DNA of 64,000 nt from Flavobacterium enshiense (GTDB taxonomy: Bacteria; Bacteroidota; Bacteroidia; Flavobacteriales; Flavobacteriaceae), in assembly GCF_022836875.1 (NCBI RefSeq), contig NZ_CP090376.1, forward strand, positions 558,001 through 622,000. The letters are read 5' to 3'. The position numbers and the translations under genes are program-made. Below the pieces are notes generated by a model that ran no database searches, had not been told where the DNA came from, and saw only the letters and a list, made by a program, of their open reading frames with translations. Of the stretch, positions 25,214 to 32,838 are shown one piece after another (positions within the stretch are counted from its first letter, which is position 1; each line of letters starts with the position of its first letter).

Positions 25214-26007
25214 TATTGTTTTTTTACTTTAACTTTAAATGAGTTTTTTAATCCTTTGAATCCGTCCAAGTCCGCTTTTAAAGAACCTACTGCCAAACTG
25301 GCTTTTATTCGAATCGGCATTTTATTGTCGTCGTCCGAAATCCAAACAGTCAAACTTTCCTGTTCTTTAAACACTCTTCCGGATTGAACATACGGCCTGA
25401 AAACCATCGTTGGAATAATGCCGAATTTGGTATCTATATCTTCTCTTCCGATGTATTTGAGCTTGAATTTATACACCTCATCATCAAAGAACATATCAAT
25501 AACTACCGATTCCCCCGGAACCATTTTATCGATTCTTGGGTGGTTTCTTAAATAATAAAACGAAGATACAATATCCTGAACATTTTCAGGCACGGTAAAC
25601 GTTTTTTCGGTTCTATGTTTGTAGTCTTTAACAAGGACCGTGTTTTTTGTTTGATTAAAAAAACCCTCCTGATTTTTAGTATAACCGCCCTCGTCGATTT
25701 TTCGGAGGTACTGATACGGCTTGCCGGTTTCCTTATCAAACATACTTTGATAATCATCTGCAACCTTGAAGAAGAATTTGGTCATCCCTACCGTGTAACC
25801 CTTTCCAATAACATGATGTACTTTTCTGTTGTTGCGGACAGCTTCCTTAATTTCCAGCGTTGCAAAGCCGGCATTTACAAGTCCGTAGTGAATCCGGAAT
25901 TTAAAAAATTCCCCGGTTGTGAAGGCATCTTCCTGTCGTGCGGAAGTAAAAGACACCGCAAACACTAGTAAACAGAGAAGGAAGAGAAGTAGTATACCTT
26001 TTTTCAT
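25213..26007 (-). CDS. DUF3108 domain periplasmic protein
   Basis: A signal peptide (MKKGILLLFLLCLLVFAVSFTSA) precedes a beta-rich domain. FTTGEFFKFRIHYGLVNAGFATLEI at the start is the DUF3108 signature, followed by VGMTKFFFKVADDYQSMFD, YYLRN and WISDDDNKMPIRIKASLAVGSLKADL at the end. The domain is probably LolA/VioE-like and periplasmic, and its function is not established. It is the first gene of the four-gene operon, behind a hairpin-rich leader with its own promoter. Confidence 0.8.
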   Translation of the reverse strand: MKKGILLLFLLCLLVFAVSFTSARQEDAFTTGEFFKFRIHYGLVNAGFATLEIKEAVRNNRKVHHVIGKGYTVGMTKFFFKVADDYQSMFDKETGKPYQYLRKIDEGGYTKNQEGFFNQTKNTVLVKDYKHRTEKTFTVPENVQDIVSSFYYLRNHPRIDKMVPGESVVIDMFFDDEVYKFKLKYIGREDIDTKFGIIPTMVFRPYVQSGRVFKEQESLTVWISDDDNKMPIRIKASLAVGSLKADLDGFKGLKNSFKVKVKKQ

Positions 26008-26065
26008 TGGTCAAATTTTATGTAATTTACAACCAAAATCACAATTTCTATTCCAAAATTAGGAA

Positions 26066-26181
26066 AACAAAAAAACTCAGTCAAAAAAATGACTGAGTTT
26101 TTATGCTATTAACCAACCAAAAAACTATAAATTATGAAAAATTTACTTACTCCAATGAGGGGTTATGACTTCCTCATTTTC
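26066..26181 (-). ncRNA. candidate small RNA or attenuated leader upstream of the DUF3108-TDO operon
   Basis: The transcript predicted from the -7 box at 26188-26195 would be about 115 nt. It starts with a hairpin AATGAGG/CCTCATT (arms 26172-26178 and 26154-26160), then has an AU-rich single-stranded stretch, and ends in a strong terminator hairpin. The terminator lies about 65 bp before the DUF3108 start, so the unit is either a free sRNA or a leader that must be read through. I do not recognise an RNA family. Function is inferred only from layout. Confidence 0.45.
26071..26104 (-). terminator. terminator / possible attenuator before DUF3108
   Basis: AAACTCAGTCA/TGACTGAGTTT with a loop of A residues and flanking A/T runs forms a perfect 11-bp stem. 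Confidence 0.85.
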
Positions 26182-26187
26182 GTAGTG

Positions 26188-26195
26188 CAAATGTA
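26188..26195 (-). promoter_or_regulatory. -7 promoter box for the leader/sRNA
   Basis: TACATTTG on the minus strand is an exact TAnnTTTG match. A TTG about 21 bp upstream fits the -33 element, one of the better promoter matches in the window. Confidence 0.65.
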
Positions 26196-26306
26196 GCTGG
26201 TTTTATTGCATAATTGCAACCGAAATTTCAACTTTAACACAACATTAGCAAAATTTCGGCTTTCAAAAAGCCTGATTTTGCATTATTCGCAATAAAAATA
26301 TAATTT

Positions 26307-27470
26307 CTATAACGTTCCTCTTAATTGTTGCTCTCTTTCTATCGATTCGAAAAGCGCTTTAAAGTTACCTGCACCAAATCCTTTTGCTCCCATTCTTTGA
26401 ATAATCTCGAAGAAAAGTGTCGGACGGTCTTCAACCGGCTTGGTAAAAATCTGCAATAAATAACCTTCTTCATCGGCATCAATCATAATTCCCAATTTCT
26501 GAAGCTCATGAATATCTTCTTTGAATTTATTCATATGATCTTTCAAACGCTCCGGAATTGCATCGTAATACGCTTGAGGCGGTGTGCTTAAAAATTCCAC
26601 ACCACGGGCACGCATGTCGGCAACGGTTTTAATGATATCATCGGTAGCAACAGCAATATGTTGAACTCCTTCATCCTCGTAAAAATCTAAGTATTCTTCA
26701 ATCTGCGAACGTTTTTTCCCTTCTGCCGGCTCGTTGATTGGGAATTTGATACGGCCGTTTCCATTGGACATTACTTTAGACATTAAAGCGGAATACTCTG
26801 TCGTAATTTGTTTGTCATCAAAAGAAAGGAAATTCACAAACCCCATAACATCTTCAAACCATTTTACAGCTTCATTCATTCTGTTCCATCCAGTATTCCC
26901 AACCATGTGGTCAATATATTTAAGTCCAACAGGTTCAGGATTGTAATCAGATTTCCATTCACTATATCCAGGCAAAAAGATTCCATTATAATTTTTGCGT
27001 TCAACAAAAACGAAAACTGTTTCCCCATAAGCACCATAGATACCAGCACGCACTACTTCCCCATCATCATCTTTTTCAACAACAGGTTCAAAATAAGGTT
27101 TTGCTCCACGTTTTGTAGTTTCATCAAAAGCGGAACGTGCATCTTCTACCCAAAGTGCAATAACTTTAACCCCATCTCCATGTTTTTTCACGTGCTCGCC
27201 GATTGGAGAACCACTATTCAAAGCCGTAGTTAAAACCAAACGGATTTTATCCTGCTTCAACACATAAGATGCACGGTCTTTCACACCTGTTTCCAAACCT
27301 GCATAAGCCAAGGACTGGAATCCGAATGCGGTTTTATAAAAGTGAGCTGCCTGTTTAGCGTTCCCTACGTAGAATTCTACATAATCAGTTCCTAAAAGGG
27401 GTAAAAAATCCTGTGCCCCTTCAAATATTTTCTCTAAGCCGTATTCAACGGATTTAATTTCATCTGCCAT
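26307..27470 (-). CDS. hppD: 4-hydroxyphenylpyruvate dioxygenase
   Basis: This non-haem iron enzyme converts 4-hydroxyphenylpyruvate to homogentisate in tyrosine catabolism. The 387-residue protein has two vicinal-oxygen-chelate halves. The C-terminal half carries the iron ligands: His in YIDHMVGN, His in GVQHIAVATDDI and Glu in PTLFFEIIQRMG. The end region GFGAGNFKALFESIEREQ is typical. It lies upstream of the DUF3108-TDO operon and downstream of hmgA, the enzyme for the next step. Confidence 0.95.
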   Translation of the reverse strand: MADEIKSVEYGLEKIFEGAQDFLPLLGTDYVEFYVGNAKQAAHFYKTAFGFQSLAYAGLETGVKDRASYVLKQDKIRLVLTTALNSGSPIGEHVKKHGDGVKVIALWVEDARSAFDETTKRGAKPYFEPVVEKDDDGEVVRAGIYGAYGETVFVFVERKNYNGIFLPGYSEWKSDYNPEPVGLKYIDHMVGNTGWNRMNEAVKWFEDVMGFVNFLSFDDKQITTEYSALMSKVMSNGNGRIKFPINEPAEGKKRSQIEEYLDFYEDEGVQHIAVATDDIIKTVADMRARGVEFLSTPPQAYYDAIPERLKDHMNKFKEDIHELQKLGIMIDADEEGYLLQIFTKPVEDRPTLFFEIIQRMGAKGFGAGNFKALFESIEREQQLRGTL

Positions 27471-27548
27471 AATTCTGTATTTTTAATGCGAACGTACTGC
27501 ACTTTTTATGGTTCCGAACGCGATGTGTTATTGATTATTTTAATCCTG

Positions 27549-27566
27549 TCCCGATAGCTATCGGGA
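27549..27566. repeat. 18-bp palindrome, third copy
   Basis: TCCCGATAGCTATCGGGA is identical to the palindromes in the GIY-YIG array, 17.7 kb away. Here it sits in the intergenic element between hppD and hmgA. Confidence 0.9.
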
Positions 27567-27574
27567 AAAGCGTC

Positions 27575-27656
27575 ATCTTTTTTTGCTTTTATAAGTGGCA
27601 AAAAAAAGATTGCTTCGCCTGTTCGCTACGCTCGAGTTAGCGTACAGCAGGAACAG
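27575..27656. repeat. inverted-repeat-rich intergenic element (REP-like)
   Basis: Next to the palindrome, ATCTTTTTTTGC (27575-27586) is mirrored by GCAAAAAAAAGAT (27598-27610), with arms differing by one A. It is followed by CGCTA...TAGCG around a CTCGAG core (about 27624-27642) and a CCTG/CAGG outer pair. The block is G+C-richer than other intergenic DNA here. Its compound hairpin form resembles dispersed repetitive palindromes; copy number elsewhere cannot be seen from one window. Confidence 0.55.
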
Positions 27657-27672
27657 CTTCTAATTACTTTAA

Positions 27673-28830
27673 TTACTCTACCCAGGATTTATAATATTGC
27701 CCGTCGTCCAATCCCATAGCCTCTTCCGTTACCATTAACGGTCGGAATGTATCTACCATTACCGCCAATTCATGCGTTATGGTTTGCCCGATGCTTCTTT
27801 CCATCGCGCCTGGTGCAGGTCCGTGTGGAATGCCTTTTGGATGCAGCGTAATATGACCCTGTTCGATATTGTTTCGACTCATGAAATCGCCGTCAACGTA
27901 ATACAACACTTCATCACTGTCTATATTGCTGTGGTTGTAAGGCGCCGGAATGGCTTTTGGATGATAATCGTACAAACGCGGGCAGAACGAACATACTACA
28001 AACGTAGCGGTTTCGAATGTCTGGTGTACCGGAGGCGGCTGGTGCACACGTCCTGTAATCGGTTCAAAATTATGAATACTGAATCCATAAGGAAAATTAT
28101 ATCCATCCCAACCAATCACATCAAAAGGATGCGTTGCATAGACTACTTCGTGAATCATCCCTTCCTTTTTGATTTTGATCAGGAAGTCACCCTTTTCGTC
28201 GTAGGTTTCGATTTCATTTGGCAAGATAAAGTCACGCTCGCAAAACGGAGAATGTTCCAGATGCTGTCCCGATTGGTTTTTATAACGTTTTGGCGTATAG
28301 AACGGGGCAAACGATTCGACATAAAATAATCGGTTTTCGGAAGTTTCGAAATCGATTTGATAAATCATTCCGCGCGGGATAATTAGATAATCACCGTATT
28401 GGAAGTCGATATTCCCCATCATGGTGCGCAATTTCCCTTTTCCTTTGTGGATGAAAATCATTTCATCGGCATCGGCATTTTTATAGAAATAATCGCGTAA
28501 GGACTTTTTTGGAGCCGCCAGTCCGATGGTACAGTCTTTATTAACAAGCATCGCTTTGCGGCTGTCCAGAAAATCATCTTCCGGTTTTAACTCAAACCCT
28601 TTAAACAACAATGATTTAATGTTTTTCCCGATGGCTATTTTGGGTTCCACCGAATAGGATTTAACAATCTCTTTTACCTGAGTAGGTCGATATACATGGT
28701 ACAACAAAGAAGAATGTCCGTGAAAACCTTCGGTGCCAAAAAGCTGCTCGTAATACAACCCTCCGTCGGGTTTCTCGAATATAGTATGTCTTTTTTGAGG
28801 AAAATCCCCAAGTTTATGATATATAGGCAT
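27673..28830 (-). CDS. hmgA: homogentisate 1,2-dioxygenase
   Basis: This ring-cleaving iron dioxygenase converts homogentisate to maleylacetoacetate. The 385-residue cupin-fold protein has MIFIHKGKGKLRTMMGNIDFQYGDYLIIPRG in the first half. The iron-site region near the C-terminus has PPPVHQTFE, DYHPKAIPAPYNHSNIDSDEVLYYV and HPKGIPHGP, supplying the His and Glu ligands. With hppD it gives two consecutive steps of tyrosine degradation. A maleylacetoacetate isomerase and fumarylacetoacetase are not in this window. The leader contains a T-tract hairpin. Confidence 0.95.
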   Translation of the reverse strand: MPIYHKLGDFPQKRHTIFEKPDGGLYYEQLFGTEGFHGHSSLLYHVYRPTQVKEIVKSYSVEPKIAIGKNIKSLLFKGFELKPEDDFLDSRKAMLVNKDCTIGLAAPKKSLRDYFYKNADADEMIFIHKGKGKLRTMMGNIDFQYGDYLIIPRGMIYQIDFETSENRLFYVESFAPFYTPKRYKNQSGQHLEHSPFCERDFILPNEIETYDEKGDFLIKIKKEGMIHEVVYATHPFDVIGWDGYNFPYGFSIHNFEPITGRVHQPPPVHQTFETATFVVCSFCPRLYDYHPKAIPAPYNHSNIDSDEVLYYVDGDFMSRNNIEQGHITLHPKGIPHGPAPGAMERSIGQTITHELAVMVDTFRPLMVTEEAMGLDDGQYYKSWVE

Positions 28831-28889
28831 GTTCTTTTTTTTAAATTATTGCAATTAAAGCTCCAAATGAGCTTAGTTCAATGAATCAA

Positions 28890-28927
28890 AAAGAAAAACG
28901 CCTCATTCAGGATTTCTCTTGATGAGG
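28890..28927 (-). promoter_or_regulatory. terminator-like hairpin in the hmgA leader
   Basis: On the minus strand CCTCAT and ATGAGG pair around a 15-nt loop and are followed by a T-rich run, about 60 bp before the hmgA start. It could be a weak attenuator. A one-mismatch -7 box (GATATTTG) lies upstream at 28976-28983. Confidence 0.35.
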
Positions 28928-29010
28928 AATTTAAGATGGGCTAATAAACCTGTCCAATATTCATTCATAACAGTACAAATATCGGAAATTATATTGAAAC
29001 TGAATAAAAT

Positions 29011-29058
29011 AAAAAAACCCAAAAAGAAACAGCTTTGTTATACTTTTTGGGTTTTTTT
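29011..29058 (-). terminator. terminator of the APC permease gene
   Basis: AAAAAAACCCAAAAAG and its exact complement form a 16-bp stem around a 16-nt loop, just after the permease stop. Confidence 0.85.
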
Positions 29059-29074
29059 AATATTATTTTAAAGC

Positions 29075-30520
29075 CTATTGGTTATTGACCTTACTGTTCT
29101 TTTTACCGTACATGAAGTAGATAATCACTCCGATTATCATCCAAACCACAAGTCGAATCCAGCTTTCCTGCGGAAGTGAGTACATTAGATACACACACAC
29201 CAAGACTCCAGCAATTGGCACAAACGGCACTAACGGAGTTTTGAAAGATCTTGGCGCGTCCGGCATTTTTTTACGCATTACCAACACCCCGATACATACC
29301 AACACGAAAGCCAGTAATGTACCAATACTCACCATGTGACCTAAATCACTTACCGGTACAAATCCAGCAAACAAACTCACAAACACCATGAAGAAAAGAT
29401 TTGTTTTCCAAGGCGTATGGAACTTAGCATGAACTTCTCCGAAGAAACGCGGCAGCAAACCGTCATTACTCATGGAATAGAATACACGACTTTGCCCCAT
29501 TAACATTACCAAGATAACAGAAGTATAACCTGCAAGAATCGCAACAATCAAACCGGTTTGTAAAAATCCGTATGGCGTTTTAGCGAATGCAGTTGCAGCC
29601 GGTTTTGCATCACCCACGAATTCGTAATATGGCACAAGACCCGTCATTACGTGTGCAAACAAAACATATAAAATAGTACAAATTACTAACGAACCTAAAA
29701 TACCAATCGGCATTCCTTTTTGAGGGTTTTTCGCCTCTTGAGCCGCAGTTGAAACCGCATCGAAACCGATGAAGGCAAAGAAAACCGTTGCAGCTCCTGC
29801 CGCAATTCCGGAAATACCAAACTGCCCTTTCACTCCTGTGTTTTCAGGAATGTACGGATGATAATTAGCCTGATCAATATAATTCCACCCTAATACGATA
29901 AATAATATTACCACAGACACTTTCAGGATTACAAGGAAATTGTTCATCGATGCCGACTCCTTTGTTCCTCTGATCAAAATCAACGAAAGCATCACCACGA
30001 TAAAAATAGCAGGAAGATTGATGATTCCTCCTTCTATTACAGTACCGTCACTCAATTTTAACGTTTCCCAAGGGGAACAGATAAGACTGTGCGGTAAATG
30101 AACGCCTAATTTACTAAGCAATTCCAGAAAATATCTCGACCAGCTCACACCAACTGTGGCTGCACCTAAAGCATATTCCAAAACCAAATCCCAACCAATA
30201 ATCCATGCCATAAACTCACCCATTGTTGCATAAGAATAGGTATAGGCACTTCCGGCAACAGGAATCATTGAGGCAAACTCAGCATAACAAAGTCCTGCAA
30301 AAGCACAACCCACAGCTGCCAAAATAAAAGATAATGTTACGGCAGGCCCTGCATGTTCTGCAGCAGCGATTCCGGTTAATGAAAACAGTCCCGCTCCAAT
30401 GATGGCTCCAATACCCAAGGCAACAAGAGCACGGGAAGAAAGGGTTCTTCTTAAACCTTTTTCAGATTCTGACGCTTCACCTAACAATTGCGCCAATGAT
30501 TTAGTTTTCCAAATAGACAT
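29075..30520 (-). CDS. APC family amino acid permease
   Basis: The 481-residue integral membrane protein has about 12 hydrophobic helices. The first conserved block is LVALGIGAIIGAGLFSLTG, followed by AGPAVTLSFILAAVGCAFAGLCYAEFASMIP and FFAFIGFDAVSTAAQEAKNP, which are typical of the cationic amino acid transporter-like YfnA subgroup. It probably imports an amino acid with protons. The start MSIWKTKSLAQLL at 30520 is chosen over a longer in-frame start because the -7 box at 30549-30556 falls inside the extension. Confidence 0.9.
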   Translation of the reverse strand: MSIWKTKSLAQLLGEASESEKGLRRTLSSRALVALGIGAIIGAGLFSLTGIAAAEHAGPAVTLSFILAAVGCAFAGLCYAEFASMIPVAGSAYTYSYATMGEFMAWIIGWDLVLEYALGAATVGVSWSRYFLELLSKLGVHLPHSLICSPWETLKLSDGTVIEGGIINLPAIFIVVMLSLILIRGTKESASMNNFLVILKVSVVILFIVLGWNYIDQANYHPYIPENTGVKGQFGISGIAAGAATVFFAFIGFDAVSTAAQEAKNPQKGMPIGILGSLVICTILYVLFAHVMTGLVPYYEFVGDAKPAATAFAKTPYGFLQTGLIVAILAGYTSVILVMLMGQSRVFYSMSNDGLLPRFFGEVHAKFHTPWKTNLFFMVFVSLFAGFVPVSDLGHMVSIGTLLAFVLVCIGVLVMRKKMPDAPRSFKTPLVPFVPIAGVLVCVYLMYSLPQESWIRLVVWMIIGVIIYFMYGKKNSKVNNQ

Positions 30521-30548
30521 AAATTGAGTTTTTGGTATTATAAGTTCC

Positions 30549-30556
30549 CAAAAGTA
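30549..30556 (-). promoter_or_regulatory. -7 promoter box for the APC permease
   Basis: TACTTTTG on the minus strand is an exact TAnnTTTG match 29 bp before the ATG at 30520. Confidence 0.65.
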
Positions 30557-30629
30557 GAGTTTTTTTGAAACAATGTCACAAAAAAAAGAAATTAAAACAC
30601 AAAAAGTGACGGAAGTTTGCCACAAACAG

Positions 30630-32837
30630 TTAAAACCAGAACCCTACACTAATCCAAGTGAAATGATCTTTGGTTTCCGGAGACCAGCTATGTTTCAACT
30701 CTATCGGTCCGATCAGCGTTTCTAAACCGTAACCAAGAGCATATCCGGAAAGTTTGGGATGGGAAATCCAGCGGTTATCTTCAAATATAGCATTGCCCAC
30801 ATTAGCATAATTGGCATAAGCATTAAAATGATTTTTTTTGTAAAATTCATAATCAAAACCAAATTCTCCTTTTATGTAACTGTCCCCGGCAACACTTAAA
30901 AAGTCATATCCGTAAAAGTGTCGGAAATTATTAATCATATTATAACCGTATCCCCCTAAAACGAAATCATGAAAAGGCACGGTATGTTTTCCAATCGAAA
31001 ATCCGGCTTCCGACTGAATTTTAAAAGCCAAACGTTTAAAAAAGGTTTCCACAAATGCAATATCACCTTTTGCAATTGAAAACGGCTCAAAAGTATTAGT
31101 GTAATCACTGGAATAGAATAACGTTTTAAAATCACCAAAAAAATGCAATCCTCTTGTGGTAAAATAATTTTTGTCCCTAGTATCAAATTTCATGTATCCA
31201 TAGAAGGAAAGATAATTGCTGTTTTCAATAACCGGGTCGGTATTTTCCAATGCTTCCGATTCTATATTTAAATACTTCCACTCACCACCTGCTCCGATAA
31301 GGAATTTTTGAGCAAAAACAGTTTGAGCAAATACCTGATTGGTAAAATCGAGGTATGTAAGAGGAATGGAATGAATACCCAAAGACTCCAGCGCTTCTCC
31401 GTTACTGAAATCAACCATACTCTTCTTTTCGAATTGATTGAGGCGTGAATTCACACCAAAACTCCAAAGAAATCCGTTGTCGTAATAATAATTCAGATTA
31501 TACCGGAGATTATCTCCTAAAATAAGATCAACGGAAAGATTGTCATTTTTAAAAAATAGTTTTTTCTGTGTCACATTGATCAGTGCGGCACTTTTATACA
31601 AACCGTCGTAATGCAAACCGAATTTCAGGAAGCGGTTAATCGGATTCTCCTTTAAATCAAACACGATGTTGTCCTTACCGTCATTTTTTTCAAAATAATA
31701 GGTAATGGCACTGAAATTTTGTGTCGAACTAAGATTCCCAATACCGTCGCTCAGCTTTTGAAATGAAACTTTTGAATTATTCTTAAAACGCAATTTCCCC
31801 AAGACATAGGGTCTTGTAAAATTATTGAGGTCATTGATTTTAACAGTATCGATAGTGATCACATCCGTTAGTTCGGGGCCATTAATCTTTTTGGCCGGCT
31901 TTACATCAGTTCCTCCGTACTTGGAAAGAATTTCATATACAGAAAAAGCGGCCTCCTCCCCTTTGGTAATGATATCTTTTCCCAAATCAAATGAAATAAC
32001 AGAATAACCCATTACGTCGGGCTTAATATAAATATCGGTAGCCTTTCTTTTTTCGCTCATTTTCTGGATCATTTCAAAATTGGCAATCTGCACCAGGACT
32101 CCCGTGGCACCACCGAGATTACTTCTGTCTTTCAATCCGTCCTGAACATCCACACCAATAATGATATCCGCACCCATTTTCTTTACTTCTTCGATGGGAT
32201 AATTATTAGTCACCCCACCATCGATAAGCAATCTTCCGTCTATCTCAATAGGAGTATACAATGAAGGGAATGCACCACTCGCTAAAATGGCTTTAGGCAA
32301 AATCCCGTTTCTGATCACCACCTCTTGTCCGGTTTCTATATCGGTAGCAATACACACAAACGGAATCGGAAGCTGGTTAAAATCCCGCGTATAACGAACG
32401 TGATTCGTCAATCTGCTGAGCATGTTATAGTTATACATCCCTTTGGAAAGCGCAGCGGGAACGCCGATTTTAAAATTATTGAACGGCAGCGTCAAGGCAT
32501 ATAGCTCATCATTTCTTTTCTCGAAAAAGTTCTTGGACGTTCTGGGGATGTAATCCTGAATCAAGGCATCAGGATCAGCCGCCCTGAAAATAGAATCCAG
32601 CTGATTGGCCGTATAACCCGCGGCATACAATCCACCGACAATAGCACCCATACTCGTTCCGCCTATATAATCCACTTTTACGCCGGCTTCCTCCAACACC
32701 TTCAATACACCAACATGCGCCAATCCTTTAGCCCCGCCGCCACTCAAAACCAGTCCTATTTTAGGTCTTTTTTGATCTTGGGCAAAAGCATGAAAAATCA
32801 GGCCAAAAATTAATATCAGCGCAAGATGTTTCTTCAT
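30630..32837 (-). CDS. patatin-like phospholipase with C-terminal outer-membrane barrel
   Basis: The 735-residue exported protein (signal peptide ending HAFAQ) has an N-terminal patatin lipase. The oxyanion motif SGGGAKG is at about 32-38, the nucleophile Ser62 is in GGTSMG, and the catalytic Asp is in LLIDGGVTNNYP. A POTRA-like stretch follows, and the last 350 residues are rich in aromatic beta strands ending in WISVGFWF, as in Omp85-type barrels. This is the PlpD-like type V autotransporter layout. The ATG at 32837 is one base after the uvrC stop; an upstream alternative lacks the signal peptide at its start. Confidence 0.88.
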   Translation of the reverse strand: MKKHLALILIFGLIFHAFAQDQKRPKIGLVLSGGGAKGLAHVGVLKVLEEAGVKVDYIGGTSMGAIVGGLYAAGYTANQLDSIFRAADPDALIQDYIPRTSKNFFEKRNDELYALTLPFNNFKIGVPAALSKGMYNYNMLSRLTNHVRYTRDFNQLPIPFVCIATDIETGQEVVIRNGILPKAILASGAFPSLYTPIEIDGRLLIDGGVTNNYPIEEVKKMGADIIIGVDVQDGLKDRSNLGGATGVLVQIANFEMIQKMSEKRKATDIYIKPDVMGYSVISFDLGKDIITKGEEAAFSVYEILSKYGGTDVKPAKKINGPELTDVITIDTVKINDLNNFTRPYVLGKLRFKNNSKVSFQKLSDGIGNLSSTQNFSAITYYFEKNDGKDNIVFDLKENPINRFLKFGLHYDGLYKSAALINVTQKKLFFKNDNLSVDLILGDNLRYNLNYYYDNGFLWSFGVNSRLNQFEKKSMVDFSNGEALESLGIHSIPLTYLDFTNQVFAQTVFAQKFLIGAGGEWKYLNIESEALENTDPVIENSNYLSFYGYMKFDTRDKNYFTTRGLHFFGDFKTLFYSSDYTNTFEPFSIAKGDIAFVETFFKRLAFKIQSEAGFSIGKHTVPFHDFVLGGYGYNMINNFRHFYGYDFLSVAGDSYIKGEFGFDYEFYKKNHFNAYANYANVGNAIFEDNRWISHPKLSGYALGYGLETLIGPIELKHSWSPETKDHFTWISVGFWF

Positions 32838-32838
32838 T

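Noticed and set aside
26134..26196. Plus-strand 20-codon frame (MKNLLTP...) between hppD and DUF3108
   Set aside because: Both neighbours are on the minus strand, and the region is better explained by the minus-strand promoter, hairpin and terminator. The frame has no downstream gene to control.
27541..27660. Remnant of an insertion sequence with transposase
   Set aside because: No transposase or REP-associated tyrosine transposase frame is present here or elsewhere in the window; only palindromic structure is seen.
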